DNA from: Limisphaerales bacterium
GTDB lineage: Bacteria > Verrucomicrobiota > Verrucomicrobiia > Limisphaerales > SXTU01
Reading direction: 5' to 3'
Length of the DNA: 64,000 nucleotides
Assembly (NCBI GenBank): GCA_009773355.1
Contig: WRPG01000011.1
Span: forward strand, 116,091-180,090
The notes under the pieces were generated by a model, which was given only the letters and a program-made list of their open reading frames with translations, searched no databases and was not told where the DNA came from. Numbering within the stretch: position 1 is the stretch's first letter; each line of letters opens with the position of its first letter. This document shows positions 1-8,472 of the stretch, one piece after another. A program made the translations under genes and the position numbers.

Positions 1-406
1 CGCCGGTCATCACCTTCATCGCCTTGAGCTCGGGCAGGTGGTCGCCCACCGGATCGTCGAGCAGAACCTTGCCCTCCTCCAGCAGGACGAGCGTGGCGAC
101 GCTGGTGACGAGCTTCGACATCGAGTAGACCCGGCAGATCGTGTCCTTCTGCATGGGGAGCTTGTGCTCCAAGTCGCGCCAGCCCGCGGCCTCGAAGTCC
201 ACGATCTTCCCGTCGCGCGCGATGAGCCAGACGATGCCGGCCTGCTTCCCCTCGTCCACGAGCCCGCGCATCGTCCGGTGCAACACCTCCAGCCGGTGCG
301 GATCGAAGCCCGCAGCTCCGGGCGGGGTGCTGGGAAGCTGCGCGGCCAGCGGGAGGCTGGCGAGGGCGCTGAGAGCGATGGCGAGGCGGATGGTGCGCAG
401 GTTCAT
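1..406 (-). CDS. Serine hydrolase, beta-lactamase/class C family (3' end outside window)
   Basis: This is the N-terminal ~135 residues of a secreted serine hydrolase; the rest lies beyond the left window edge. The start (MNLRTIRLAIALSALASLPLAAQ) is a clear signal peptide, so the enzyme acts in the periplasm or outside. The Ser-x-x-Lys nucleophile motif is visible as YSMSKLVTS, preceded by the usual 'G..D......T..RVYSMSK' context of class C beta-lactamase-like esterases (PF00144). The ATG overlaps the stop of the upstream gene by four bases (ATGA), so it is the last visible member of the minus-strand catabolic operon. In this family the reaction may be hydrolysis of an ester or amide; the substrate cannot be read here, and antibiotic resistance is not implied. 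Confidence 0.8.
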   Translation of the reverse strand, partial: MNLRTIRLAIALSALASLPLAAQLPSTPPGAAGFDPHRLEVLHRTMRGLVDEGKQAGIVWLIARDGKIVDFEAAGWRDLEHKLPMQKDTICRVYSMSKLVTSVATLVLLEEGKVLLDDPVGDHLPELKAMKVMTG

Positions 407-2526
407 GGGGCTTTGAGTTGTCGGATCCATTCTGTCAGGACGGGCAGGGCCGGGGAAAGCTCGTCGTTCACCGACACCTGCGGCATGCGGAAGGCGTCGT
501 TGCGCTGGAGCCGGAGCAGGAGGACGGATTTGGCGGGATGGCCCGGCGTCACCACGCGCGCGCCGGCGATGCCGAGGTCGCCGGCCATCAGTTCGCCGTT
601 GAGGAGCTTCTGTTCCGCGAGCGGGGTCGTGATGCGAGCGTCGAAGAATCCCCGCGAGGGGCCGCCGGGCCGGTGGCACGCGGAGCAGTTCACATCAAGA
701 TAGGAGCGAACGCGCAAATCGGGTGGTGCGGAGGTGTCGCCGAGGGGCGCGAGGCGCGGGAGGCCGGCGAAGTCCGCGTCGCGCAGCCTCGGGGTGAGCC
801 AGCCGCGCGTGTTCCATTCCTGAAGCTGTCGGCCGCGGTTGAGCTGGCGCGTGTTGACGGGCAGCAGGAACCCGGTGACGACGAAGTCGAGGTTCAACTG
901 CTGCTCCACGCCGGGCGAAAACCATCGCCGCCCCGGCGGGCCGGGCACCGGCACAATCTCCGAGTCCTCGACGAGCGCGGCATCGCGCCCGTCCGCCGCC
1001 CAGCGATACGCGGCGGCGCGGACGACGCGCGGGCCGGTGAACCACATCATGTGCGTCTCAAACGGCGTGCCGGCCGGATCGAGTTCATAGTGCTGCGCCA
1101 CGACCGAGCCGGCCGGGAACTCCCACTCGCCCTCGGCCGTGAACTTGATGGCCGCACCCGGCGGCACAGAGATCCAGCGCCGCGCACGCACGCCGGGCTG
1201 CCACGGCGGCGCGTTGATTTCAAAGGCGGTGAACCCGTCGCGCGGGCGCGGTTCCGGGAGTGAGGGGAAGACGCCCGTTTCAGAAAGGCGTTTGGGAATC
1301 GGCGGCGCTGCTGCCAGGCTCGCAGCACCCTTCTCACCGACGTGGCGGATGCGCACGAGCGAGCCGCTGTTCGCCGTGAACTTTTTCCCATCGCGCCAGA
1401 TCGTGCCGCGATTGAGCACGAGCAGCGAGCCATCCGGCGCGACCTCGACGGCCACGGGCGCGTTGCAGCCCTTGGCGAACGTGACCACGTTCGTCGGCGC
1501 GTCGGAATCGAGCGCCTTGACCCAGCGCGCCGCCCAGTCGGCGAAGAAGAACTTGCCGCGCCACGGGTCCGGGAAGAAGCCGGCGGCGCTCTCCGGGCGC
1601 TGGGCGCGCGGATAGAACGCCGCGCCCACGATGCTGCGCCCGATCACCGGCGGATAGGCATGGAGCGGGTTCTGGAACGCGGTATTCGTGGACATGCCCT
1701 CGGCTTTCGGCCAGCCGTAGTTCCCGCCCCGCACGATCTCGTTGACTTCCTCCCACGAGGTTTGCCCCACGTCGGTCGCGAAGAGGCGGCCCGTCTCCCG
1801 CTGAAACGCGAGGCCGAAGGGATTGCGCAGGCCGAGCGCCCAGATCGCGCGATACTTGCCCGAGGTCTGCGCGTGAAACGGGTTGTCCCCGGGGATGGTG
1901 CCGTCGGGATTGAGGCGGAGGATTTTGCCCGAGAGCGTGTCCAGCATCTGCGAGGTGCAGACGCCGTCGCTCGGAATGATCGGCTCGCCGATGGCGACGT
2001 AGAGCCTGCCGTCCGGCCCGAAGCGCAGCGGCCCGCCCTGGTGGCCGGCGGGGTGCCTGCCGCCGCGCTTCGACTGGTCGTCGCCCTCGAGCAGCACCTG
2101 CTCGCTGGCGGGGTCCACGGTGTTGCCGTGCAGCGTGAACCGCGAGAGCACATGGTGCGGAAAGGGCCGGTCCGTGACATAGAGCACGAACAGTTGCGGC
2201 GTGAACGGAAAGTCCGGATGCGGCGCCAGCCCCACCAGGCCGCGCTCCCAGTAATCATCCACGCGCAGGTTGAGCGCGGGCTTCTCCAGCAGCCGGCCGT
2301 CCTTCCAGACGCGGATGATGCCGGTCTGGTCCGCGATGAGGATGCGCCCGTCCGGCAGCGGCGCGATGGCCGTGGCGGCGTTGAGGCCGGTGGCCAGCGT
2401 CTCCTCGATGAAACCGGCGGGCAGTTCGGCACCGTGAACGAGGACTGTTGCGGTGGCACACGCCAACGCCAGCAACGGGCGGCAACGCCAAATGGTGCGA
2501 CGTGGGCTATGGCCGGTTCGGTTCAT
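403..2526 (-). CDS. PQQ-type sugar dehydrogenase (GSDH/sorbosone-like) with C-terminal cytochrome c motif
   Basis: A 707-residue exported protein. After a signal peptide, residues ~35-400 read as a six-bladed soluble glucose/sorbosone dehydrogenase propeller: LPDGRILIADQTG, GLVGLAPHPDF, GGPLRFGPDGRLYVAIGE, LRLNPDGTIPGDNPF and GLRNPFGLAFQ are typical. Near the C-terminus a single haem-c site (VNCSACHRPGG) is followed by a cytochrome-like tail in which methionines could provide the distal ligand. The architecture suggests periplasmic oxidation of a sugar or sugar acid with electrons passed to the attached haem. It overlaps the upstream 620-aa gene by 20 bp and the downstream serine hydrolase by 4 bp, so translation is probably coupled. 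PQQ dependence and substrate are inferred from the family. Confidence 0.82.
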   Translation of the reverse strand: MNRTGHSPRRTIWRCRPLLALACATATVLVHGAELPAGFIEETLATGLNAATAIAPLPDGRILIADQTGIIRVWKDGRLLEKPALNLRVDDYWERGLVGLAPHPDFPFTPQLFVLYVTDRPFPHHVLSRFTLHGNTVDPASEQVLLEGDDQSKRGGRHPAGHQGGPLRFGPDGRLYVAIGEPIIPSDGVCTSQMLDTLSGKILRLNPDGTIPGDNPFHAQTSGKYRAIWALGLRNPFGLAFQRETGRLFATDVGQTSWEEVNEIVRGGNYGWPKAEGMSTNTAFQNPLHAYPPVIGRSIVGAAFYPRAQRPESAAGFFPDPWRGKFFFADWAARWVKALDSDAPTNVVTFAKGCNAPVAVEVAPDGSLLVLNRGTIWRDGKKFTANSGSLVRIRHVGEKGAASLAAAPPIPKRLSETGVFPSLPEPRPRDGFTAFEINAPPWQPGVRARRWISVPPGAAIKFTAEGEWEFPAGSVVAQHYELDPAGTPFETHMMWFTGPRVVRAAAYRWAADGRDAALVEDSEIVPVPGPPGRRWFSPGVEQQLNLDFVVTGFLLPVNTRQLNRGRQLQEWNTRGWLTPRLRDADFAGLPRLAPLGDTSAPPDLRVRSYLDVNCSACHRPGGPSRGFFDARITTPLAEQKLLNGELMAGDLGIAGARVVTPGHPAKSVLLLRLQRNDAFRMPQVSVNDELSPALPVLTEWIRQLKAP

Positions 2527-4369
2527 GGCGGGTCACGGTGAGGTTGCCAATGGTCACATCGGTGTTGTGTGAGACGACGAGCGCGCCGCCAGCGGGGATG
2601 GCGTTGCGATCCTCGGTGGTTTCAAAGTCCCACGCAGCGGGTTCAGGCTGGCCCTCTTTCCAAGACTTCACGCGATAGCGTGCGGCGGCGCCGGGCAGGG
2701 TGTCCACGCGGAGCTTGAGCTGGTAGCGGATGCCCAGCTCCACGCGGCGTGGCTGCGGCTCGACCGCATGGGAAGCCCGCTTGTTTGCGCTTCCGCCGTG
2801 GAATATCCGCCAGGAGCTTTGCTCGAGCTTCTCCGCGAGGCGGAACTCGGCGACGGCACCGAGCGGATACCATTGAACGTGCGGCTGCTTCTTGTCGGCG
2901 AAGTGGCCGGGGAAACGCGCGGCGATGGCCGCGTGCGAAACCCCGTGGGTGGGCGGGCCTTTGAGTGGCGGGGCGTAGCTGTGAAAGGTGACGGCGACGG
3001 TCACGGTGTAGTCCGTCCAAGTGCGGTCGCCGAAGGCGAGGATGCGGTCGTAATACGGTTCGAGGATGCGCACGCCGTCGCGCTCCAGCTTCCAGTGGCC
3101 GTCCACGACCTGCACCGCGTCGGTGATGGACTTCACCTGGCTCCAATCAACGGTGTAGGGCAGCGGCCAAATGTTGCCGCGATGGCAATGCACTGTGACG
3201 CCGCGTTCCGCGCGCTGACCGGCGGTGTCCGTGGCGATGAGGCTCACGGTGTTTGCTCCGTCGCGCAACGCGTCGAAGTCGAGGTCCACGTTGAAGTCGC
3301 CCTGGCGGGCGAGGCGATAGCCGTCAGCACCCACCGAGAGCCGCACGGGCGCGGCGCCGTTGAGCGAATACTCGACCGTCGCAAGCGTCCCCGGTGATGT
3401 CACGCGGCCAAGGATGTTGACCCACATCTGCGGCACGCCGAGGCGGCCAAAGTGCTGCTCGTCGCCATGCCACACGTCAATCACGGGCGGCGCGGGCAGC
3501 GTGGCGGCCCTCGGCTTGGAGGCCGGCGTGCGGATGCGTTTCACCTCGGCCTCGATGGCAGTCTGCTCGGTGGCCGAGGTGAAACTGACACTGAACTTCG
3601 CGGGCAGGGTGGTGAGGGGCGGCGTGTGCTGCTTCGGGTCATCCCAGCCGGGCCGGCCGAAGCCGAAGACGGTCATCAGCGGCAGCGGTTCGCGCGCGCT
3701 GGGCGTGTAGGGCCACGGTGCGTAACTGGCGTCCGCGCCGTCATCCTGATGGTCCACCAGCAGCAGCGCGTGCGGCGATTCCTTCGCGCCGAACACGACC
3801 CAAGGCACGGCCTCGACCCAAGGCCGGCTCAACGGCGTGCGGTGGCCGTGCGGACGGATGACGAAATCCTCCGCCGTGTCCAGCACGCCGCCGGGCGTGC
3901 CTTCGTAGATGAACCAGTAGTTCCCGGGAATCTTCCGCAGCGTCAGCGTCGCGTGCGTGGGAAAGAAATCCCAGTCGCAGGCCGCATCGCCGTTCTTCGT
4001 TTCCGAGTGGATGCGGACATGGCCCGGCTCGCGCAGCGTGACGGTGGAAGTGAACCAGTTGGCATTCGTGTATTGGCCGAAGCCGTAGCCGCAGTGGAAG
4101 TATTTCACCGGCTGGCCGCACTTGGGCAGCCCGCGATACTCGCCCGCCGAGCGCCCGCCGTGCCGATAGGAAATCCAGTCGTGCCCATCGCGGTCGAGAA
4201 TGCTCGCGAAGCCCGCGCCGCGCTTGCCGTAAAGATACGTTGCGGTGGGCGTCTCGACCTTGAAGCACTCCAGGTCGCCAAAGAGCGTCACGTCCGAGAC
4301 GCGCAGGTCAGCGCCACCCGCTGCGCAGGCCAGCGCGAGCAGGAGGAAAAGAGTGGCGGGTGATTTCAT
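2507..4369 (-). CDS. Exported two-module protein: unnamed N-terminal domain plus LamG/DUF1080-like C-terminal domain
   Basis: A 620-aa secreted protein. I chose the ATG giving MKSPATLFLLLALACAAGGA, a clean signal peptide; the track's start is an upstream TTG. Residues ~25-290 form a module also found in the 759-aa protein of this locus (matching blocks: DRDGHDWISY, YEGTPGGVLD, MTVFGFGRPG). A middle segment (~300-400) looks like a bacterial Ig/fibronectin-type beta domain (LGRVTSPGTLATVEYSLNG). The last ~210 residues (RTWTDYTVTVAVTF, YQLKLRVDT, VTIGNLTVTR) resemble concanavalin-like LamG/DUF1080 jelly rolls. No catalytic residues could be assigned. A glycan-binding or lyase-type role in the locus is plausible but is inference. 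Confidence 0.65.
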   Translation of the reverse strand: MKSPATLFLLLALACAAGGADLRVSDVTLFGDLECFKVETPTATYLYGKRGAGFASILDRDGHDWISYRHGGRSAGEYRGLPKCGQPVKYFHCGYGFGQYTNANWFTSTVTLREPGHVRIHSETKNGDAACDWDFFPTHATLTLRKIPGNYWFIYEGTPGGVLDTAEDFVIRPHGHRTPLSRPWVEAVPWVVFGAKESPHALLLVDHQDDGADASYAPWPYTPSAREPLPLMTVFGFGRPGWDDPKQHTPPLTTLPAKFSVSFTSATEQTAIEAEVKRIRTPASKPRAATLPAPPVIDVWHGDEQHFGRLGVPQMWVNILGRVTSPGTLATVEYSLNGAAPVRLSVGADGYRLARQGDFNVDLDFDALRDGANTVSLIATDTAGQRAERGVTVHCHRGNIWPLPYTVDWSQVKSITDAVQVVDGHWKLERDGVRILEPYYDRILAFGDRTWTDYTVTVAVTFHSYAPPLKGPPTHGVSHAAIAARFPGHFADKKQPHVQWYPLGAVAEFRLAEKLEQSSWRIFHGGSANKRASHAVEPQPRRVELGIRYQLKLRVDTLPGAAARYRVKSWKEGQPEPAAWDFETTEDRNAIPAGGALVVSHNTDVTIGNLTVTRHEPNRP

Positions 4370-4388
4370 GCGGGCCAACGGGGCCGGG

Positions 4389-5306
4389 TCAGTTGTTCGA
4401 GATGTGTTTCAAGCTGTCCGCGATGAAACCGAAGACGCGGCGGTCGGTGTTCTGAATCTTCAAATCAATGCCGTGGCCCGCGCCGGGGACGACGACCAGC
4501 TCGTGGGGGATTTTCAACTTGGTGAGATGGGCGCACCAGTCGAGGTTGGGCTGATAGTTGGAGTCCTTGTCCCCGACCACCACCATGAGGCGAATCTTCG
4601 GAGCACCGGCGCGATTGGCGTAGAGTGTCGCGTTGTCCCAGGAGTTGTCCTTGGCGTTGATGAGCTTGGATTCGCCGCGACCGCCCGCGCCGGTCTCGGA
4701 CATGGACTTTTCGCGCTGATGCCCGCCCGACATGGCGACGCCGGTGCCGATGAGTTTGGGATGCTTGAGGATAATGCGCCCCGTGGCGCGGCCGCCCATC
4801 GAGTGGCCCAGCATCACTCGGCCCTCGGGGGCGGCGATGGTGCGGTAGGTCCGGTCAATGTGCGCGACCAGCTCGATGAAGCCGGTGCCGCCCTTCGAAT
4901 CCGCGGTGTCGATGTAGTTCGGGTTGCCGCCGTTCACGACGACGAAGAACGCCGCCGGGTAATCCTCAGACGTGAGCATGGGGCGCAGCGACGGGTAGCC
5001 TTGCACGCCCCGGCCCTCGTTGCCGTTGCCGCCGTGCAGGTAGTAGATGACCGGGAAGCGCCGGGCCTTGGCGTCCGGCGCATCGTAGCCGCGCGGGAGC
5101 GCCACGAAGTAGCCGATGTCCGTTGTGTTTGCCTTGCTGAAAAACGTGCCGTGGGTCAGTGCAGGGTCGGCCTTGATGGACGGCGGCACGACGTTGACCC
5201 ACTTTGCGGTGCCGGCTACGGGAGGCTCGGCCTTGTCTTGGGCAGCCAGCGACGAGGCGAGGAACATCACCAAGCAAAACCGGGAAATGAAGCTGTTGGT
5301 TTTCAT
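4389..5306 (-). CDS. Esterase D-like alpha/beta hydrolase
   Basis: A 305-aa exported hydrolase starting MKTNSFISRFCLVMFLASSLAAQ (signal peptide); the longer ORF in the track runs back through the previous gene. It belongs to the esterase D/feruloyl-esterase-like group (PF00756): FPVIYYLHGGNGNEG oxyanion region, the nucleophile elbow GHSMGG, and a C-terminal VVPGAGHGID histidine; the acid is probably the Asp in VVVGDKDSNY. Such enzymes commonly remove acetyl or feruloyl groups from polysaccharides. Its ATG overlaps the stop of the upstream alpha/beta hydrolase (ATGA), and 19 bp separate it from the next gene. Substrate is inferred only from the company it keeps. Confidence 0.82.
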   Translation of the reverse strand: MKTNSFISRFCLVMFLASSLAAQDKAEPPVAGTAKWVNVVPPSIKADPALTHGTFFSKANTTDIGYFVALPRGYDAPDAKARRFPVIYYLHGGNGNEGRGVQGYPSLRPMLTSEDYPAAFFVVVNGGNPNYIDTADSKGGTGFIELVAHIDRTYRTIAAPEGRVMLGHSMGGRATGRIILKHPKLIGTGVAMSGGHQREKSMSETGAGGRGESKLINAKDNSWDNATLYANRAGAPKIRLMVVVGDKDSNYQPNLDWCAHLTKLKIPHELVVVPGAGHGIDLKIQNTDRRVFGFIADSLKHISNN

Positions 5307-6097
5307 TTGATGTTCATGAGCAGGGCGGCCGTGGCCTCCGGCTGGCGCAGCATCGGGTAGTGGTCGCCTTCGATGATGTGCACTGGCCAGCCACGGTCGC
5401 GCGCACGCACGGTCGAAAAATAGAACGTGTCTGCCTCGGCTCGCTGGCCTTTCGCCACGGTGAGGATGACCGTCCTGGGAATCTTCGCGGCGGCGGGGTT
5501 TTTCAGCGCGACGGTTTCGGTGAAAGTCTTGAACGGCTGCGGCACCTGGCGCGGGGGCGGCGCGCTGGCCTTCATGGCCGGACGGACGAGGAAGCCGTCC
5601 TTGACGTTCTTGGTCGAGTCGGGCGCGTCGGGCCGGCGCGTGGTCATCAGGCTCTCCCCGTCCAGCGGGAGAAACGCGTCGAGGTAGATGACGTGGCGGA
5701 TGCGCTCCGGGATGCGCTCGGCGACGCCGGCAATCACGAAGCCGGCGTAGCTGTGCCCCAGCAGGTTCACGTCGCGCAGGTCCTCGAAAAGGATGAGGTT
5801 GACGATGTCCTCGATGTGCGTGCTGAGGCCGATGTTGGTCGTGGCGGTATGAAAATGCTCGCCGAGGCCGCTCAACGACGGCCGGTAAGTCTTCCAGCCC
5901 TTCGCCTCCATGAGCGCGGCGACCTGCTTGAACTGCCAGCCGCCGCCGGAAGCGCCGTGGACGAAGAGCATGACGGGCTTCTGCGGTGGCGCGGTCTGGT
6001 TGGCGGACGGCAGGGCGGACGGCGTCTGGCCCGAAGCGGCGGCGGCGCAGAGCAAACAAATCCACGTCAAAAGATAATGAAAAGCTGATGTGCTCAT
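5303..6097 (-). CDS. Alpha/beta hydrolase, esterase/hydroxynitrile lyase-like
   Basis: A 264-aa exported protein with the start taken at MSTSAFHYLLTWICLLCAAAASGQ (signal peptide) rather than the longer ORF. MLFVHGASGGGWQF marks the oxyanion loop, LLGHSYAGFV the nucleophile Ser, and IIEGDHYPMLRQP the catalytic His. The shape (HG-GG-W near the N-terminus and short cap) resembles the plant-like methyl esterase/hydroxynitrile lyase group (PF12697). It is fused into the operon by ATGA overlaps at both ends: with the sulfatase upstream and the esterase downstream. The exact ester bond cleaved is not readable from the sequence. Confidence 0.8.
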   Translation of the reverse strand: MSTSAFHYLLTWICLLCAAAASGQTPSALPSANQTAPPQKPVMLFVHGASGGGWQFKQVAALMEAKGWKTYRPSLSGLGEHFHTATTNIGLSTHIEDIVNLILFEDLRDVNLLGHSYAGFVIAGVAERIPERIRHVIYLDAFLPLDGESLMTTRRPDAPDSTKNVKDGFLVRPAMKASAPPPRQVPQPFKTFTETVALKNPAAAKIPRTVILTVAKGQRAEADTFYFSTVRARDRGWPVHIIEGDHYPMLRQPEATAALLMNIK

Positions 6098-7470
6098 CGG
6101 ACGGGTGCGACCTCCTTCTCCCACGCGGCCAGCAGTCCGCGCAATCGTTCGGCGTCCGCCGGGCGGCTGGCGAGCAGGTCGTGCGCTTCGGACTCGTCGG
6201 CGTCGAGGTCGAAGAGTCCCTCGACATCCGTGCGCTTGCCCACCACCCGGATGACATACTTCAACGCGCCGTCACGCGCGCCTTTCCAAGTGCTGTCGCC
6301 ACGGCGCTGCCGCCAGAAGACGGTGCGCGGCACCTCGGGCTGCTTGTCCGCGAGGCGGGCGAGCACATCCTGGCCATCGAAGGTGCGGCCCGCCGGGAGC
6401 TTCACGCCGGCGGCCCGCGCCATCGAAGCAGTCAGGTCGAAAGTCAAAGCCACTTGTTTGCTGATGGTCCCCGCCGGGAGCGTGCCGGGCCAGCGGACGA
6501 TGCACGGCACGCGGATGCCGCCCTCAAACGTCGTGCCCTTGCTGCCCCGCAGGCCCGTGGGCCGGGCGCTGGCGGTGCCGCCGTTGTCGCTCGTGAAGAC
6601 GACGAGCGTGTTGCTGGCGAGGCCCGCCTTGTCCAGCGCGGCGAGGACGCGGCCAACCGCCGAGTCCATCCGCTCAATCATGGCGGCGTAAATCGCAGGC
6701 GGGGCCTTGCCCTGCGGCCAGCGCGGCGAGTCATCGGACAGCGGCTGCGGCTGCCGCTCGTCCGGGCCTTGGAACGGCGAGTGCGGCGCGGTGAACGGCA
6801 GGTAGAGAAAGAACGGACCGGCGCGGTTCGCGGCGATGAACCGCTCCGCCTCGTCGGCGATGAGGTCGGTGAAATAGCCCTCGCGTTTCTCCGGGCGCCC
6901 GTCGAGGAACAGCACCTTCTTCTGCCCGTCAGGCGTCGGCTCGACGTGATGGAAGTAGTCCATGCCACCGCCCGCGCAGTAGAGCGCGCGGTCGAAGCCA
7001 TGCGCGCCCGGCGTGAACTTGTCCTCGTAGCCAAGATGCCATTTGCCGAACAGCGCGGTGGTGTAGCCCGCGCGTTTCAGCAACTGGCCGAGTGAAGTCT
7101 CGCTGGCCGGGAGGCCCAGGTCATGGGTCGTGCGCAGCCGGATGGCATCGTCGTAGCGGCCGATGTTGCCAGAACCAATCGCGCACTCCAGGCCGCCGAC
7201 GCGCTGCTGGTAGCGCCCGGTGAGCAACGCCGTCCGCGTCGGCGAGCACTCCGGGCCGTTCGAGTAGAATTGCGTGAAGCGAACACCCTGCGTCGCCAGC
7301 CGGTCGAGGACGGGGGTGCGAATGTCCTTCACGCCGTAGCAGCCGAGATCGCGATGGCCCAGATCGTCGGCGAGGATGAAGACAATGTTCGGCTTGGGCG
7401 GCGCGGCGGCTGCACAAAGCCAAGGGGCGGCGAGTGCGATGAAGAGGAGAAAAGCCAGGTGCGCCCTCAT
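6094..7470 (-). CDS. Type I sulfatase (formylglycine-dependent arylsulfatase family)
   Basis: A 458-aa exported sulfatase; the start MRAHLAFLLFIALAAPWLCAAAA gives a good signal peptide, whereas the 622-aa ORF includes upstream non-coding frame. PNIVFILADDLGHRDLGCYG supplies the metal-binding aspartates. CSPTRTALLTGR is the C-x-P-x-R signature in which the cysteine is converted to formylglycine, so a maturase (sulfatase-modifying enzyme) is needed from elsewhere in the genome. FGKWHLGY and FTSDNGG are further family blocks. It removes sulfate esters, presumably from a polysaccharide, which is the strongest hint that the locus handles a sulfated glycan. ATGA overlap with the downstream hydrolase indicates one transcript. 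Confidence 0.93.
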   Translation of the reverse strand: MRAHLAFLLFIALAAPWLCAAAAPPKPNIVFILADDLGHRDLGCYGVKDIRTPVLDRLATQGVRFTQFYSNGPECSPTRTALLTGRYQQRVGGLECAIGSGNIGRYDDAIRLRTTHDLGLPASETSLGQLLKRAGYTTALFGKWHLGYEDKFTPGAHGFDRALYCAGGGMDYFHHVEPTPDGQKKVLFLDGRPEKREGYFTDLIADEAERFIAANRAGPFFLYLPFTAPHSPFQGPDERQPQPLSDDSPRWPQGKAPPAIYAAMIERMDSAVGRVLAALDKAGLASNTLVVFTSDNGGTASARPTGLRGSKGTTFEGGIRVPCIVRWPGTLPAGTISKQVALTFDLTASMARAAGVKLPAGRTFDGQDVLARLADKQPEVPRTVFWRQRRGDSTWKGARDGALKYVIRVVGKRTDVEGLFDLDADESEAHDLLASRPADAERLRGLLAAWEKEVAPVR

Positions 7471-7574
7471 GTTCACTCCCGCGACCTTCAGGCCTTCGCT
7501 GATGGTGCAAGGTTGACCCTCGTCACCGGGATCATGGTGGCGCAAAGATCGGGAAACGGTTTGCCTTTCCGCAG

Positions 7575-8345
7575 TCATTTCTTCTCCCGCACTTTTTCCA
7601 ACAGCGCCCGGCCGAGCGCCTTCGCCTCGGGGGTGTGCTTGTGCCCGATTCCGGGCCAGGTCTTGAATTCCACGGCAAAGCCGAGCGAGCGCAACTCCCC
7701 GGTGAAACGGCGCGCGCCCTCGATGCGTGGCGGCGTGCCGGGCGGACCGCCGGAGCCACGGTCGTCCTCTCCGCAACTGACGGTGAAGGGAATGTGCTTC
7801 GCCGCACGGTTGATTCGGTCGTCCCCGTCGAGTTTTGCCCAGGACCCTCCCGAGTGTGCGGAGACGGCCGCGACGAGTTCCGGGTGGCGAAAGGCATACC
7901 GATGGGAGAACTGGGCGCCAGCGGAGAAGCCGTGCAGAAAAATCTTCGGGTGCAGCTTCCAAGTCTTGCCGGTCTGTGCGATCAGCTCCGAGAGCTTCGC
8001 TTCATGGGCCGGGCCGCTCATTTGGAAAATCTCGCGCGGCATCGTGGCCGGACGGGGGGCATCGGGATCGCGTTTGGGGTGCGCGAAACTCGGGCCAAGC
8101 ACAATCACGTCGTCGGAGTCTGTCGCCCACGACGCGACTCCGCCGGCTCCTTTGCCGGTCCCGCCCGCTCCGTGAACGGCGACGACCAGCCAGTAGGTTT
8201 TTCCAGCCACAGGTTTTTCAGTCGGCGTGTAAAGCCAGTGCGTCAGGCCGCTCGCATCCGGCATCGCAGTTTCGACGGCGTGCAGGGAACCGCAGAGCAT
8301 GGGCAGCGCGAGCGCGCCAATCAGGAGGAGCAGAAACGGTTTCAT
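7575..8345 (-). CDS. Exported alpha/beta hydrolase (PHB depolymerase/esterase-like)
   Basis: A 256-aa protein with signal peptide MKPFLLLLIGALALPMLCGSLHA. YWLVVAVHGAGGTGK is the oxyanion region, FLHGFSAGAQFSHRYAF the nucleophile elbow (G-F-S-A-G), and WPGIGHKHTPEA carries the likely catalytic His; the acid may be within CGEDDRGSG. The family includes carbohydrate esterases and polyester depolymerases. It is separated from the sulfatase by about 100 bp and from the upstream TIM-barrel gene by 127 bp, so it may be transcribed separately or as part of one long unit. It is the third alpha/beta hydrolase in 4 kb, consistent with a heavily esterified substrate. Confidence 0.8.
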   Translation of the reverse strand: MKPFLLLLIGALALPMLCGSLHAVETAMPDASGLTHWLYTPTEKPVAGKTYWLVVAVHGAGGTGKGAGGVASWATDSDDVIVLGPSFAHPKRDPDAPRPATMPREIFQMSGPAHEAKLSELIAQTGKTWKLHPKIFLHGFSAGAQFSHRYAFRHPELVAAVSAHSGGSWAKLDGDDRINRAAKHIPFTVSCGEDDRGSGGPPGTPPRIEGARRFTGELRSLGFAVEFKTWPGIGHKHTPEAKALGRALLEKVREKK

Positions 8346-8472
8346 TGTGGTTCGAGAAATATCAGACGAATAAACGCGAGGATGCGCGCGACTGGCCGGT
8401 GCGCACCGAGGCGTTGTTCAGGCGGCGGGTTCATGCAGGAGGTAAAGTTGGAATCGCGTTCACGCATGGTGG

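Noticed and set aside
1-406. Beta-lactamase resistance gene
   Set aside because: The Ser-x-x-Lys fold is shared by many esterases and the operon context is carbohydrate catabolism, so a resistance call is not justified.
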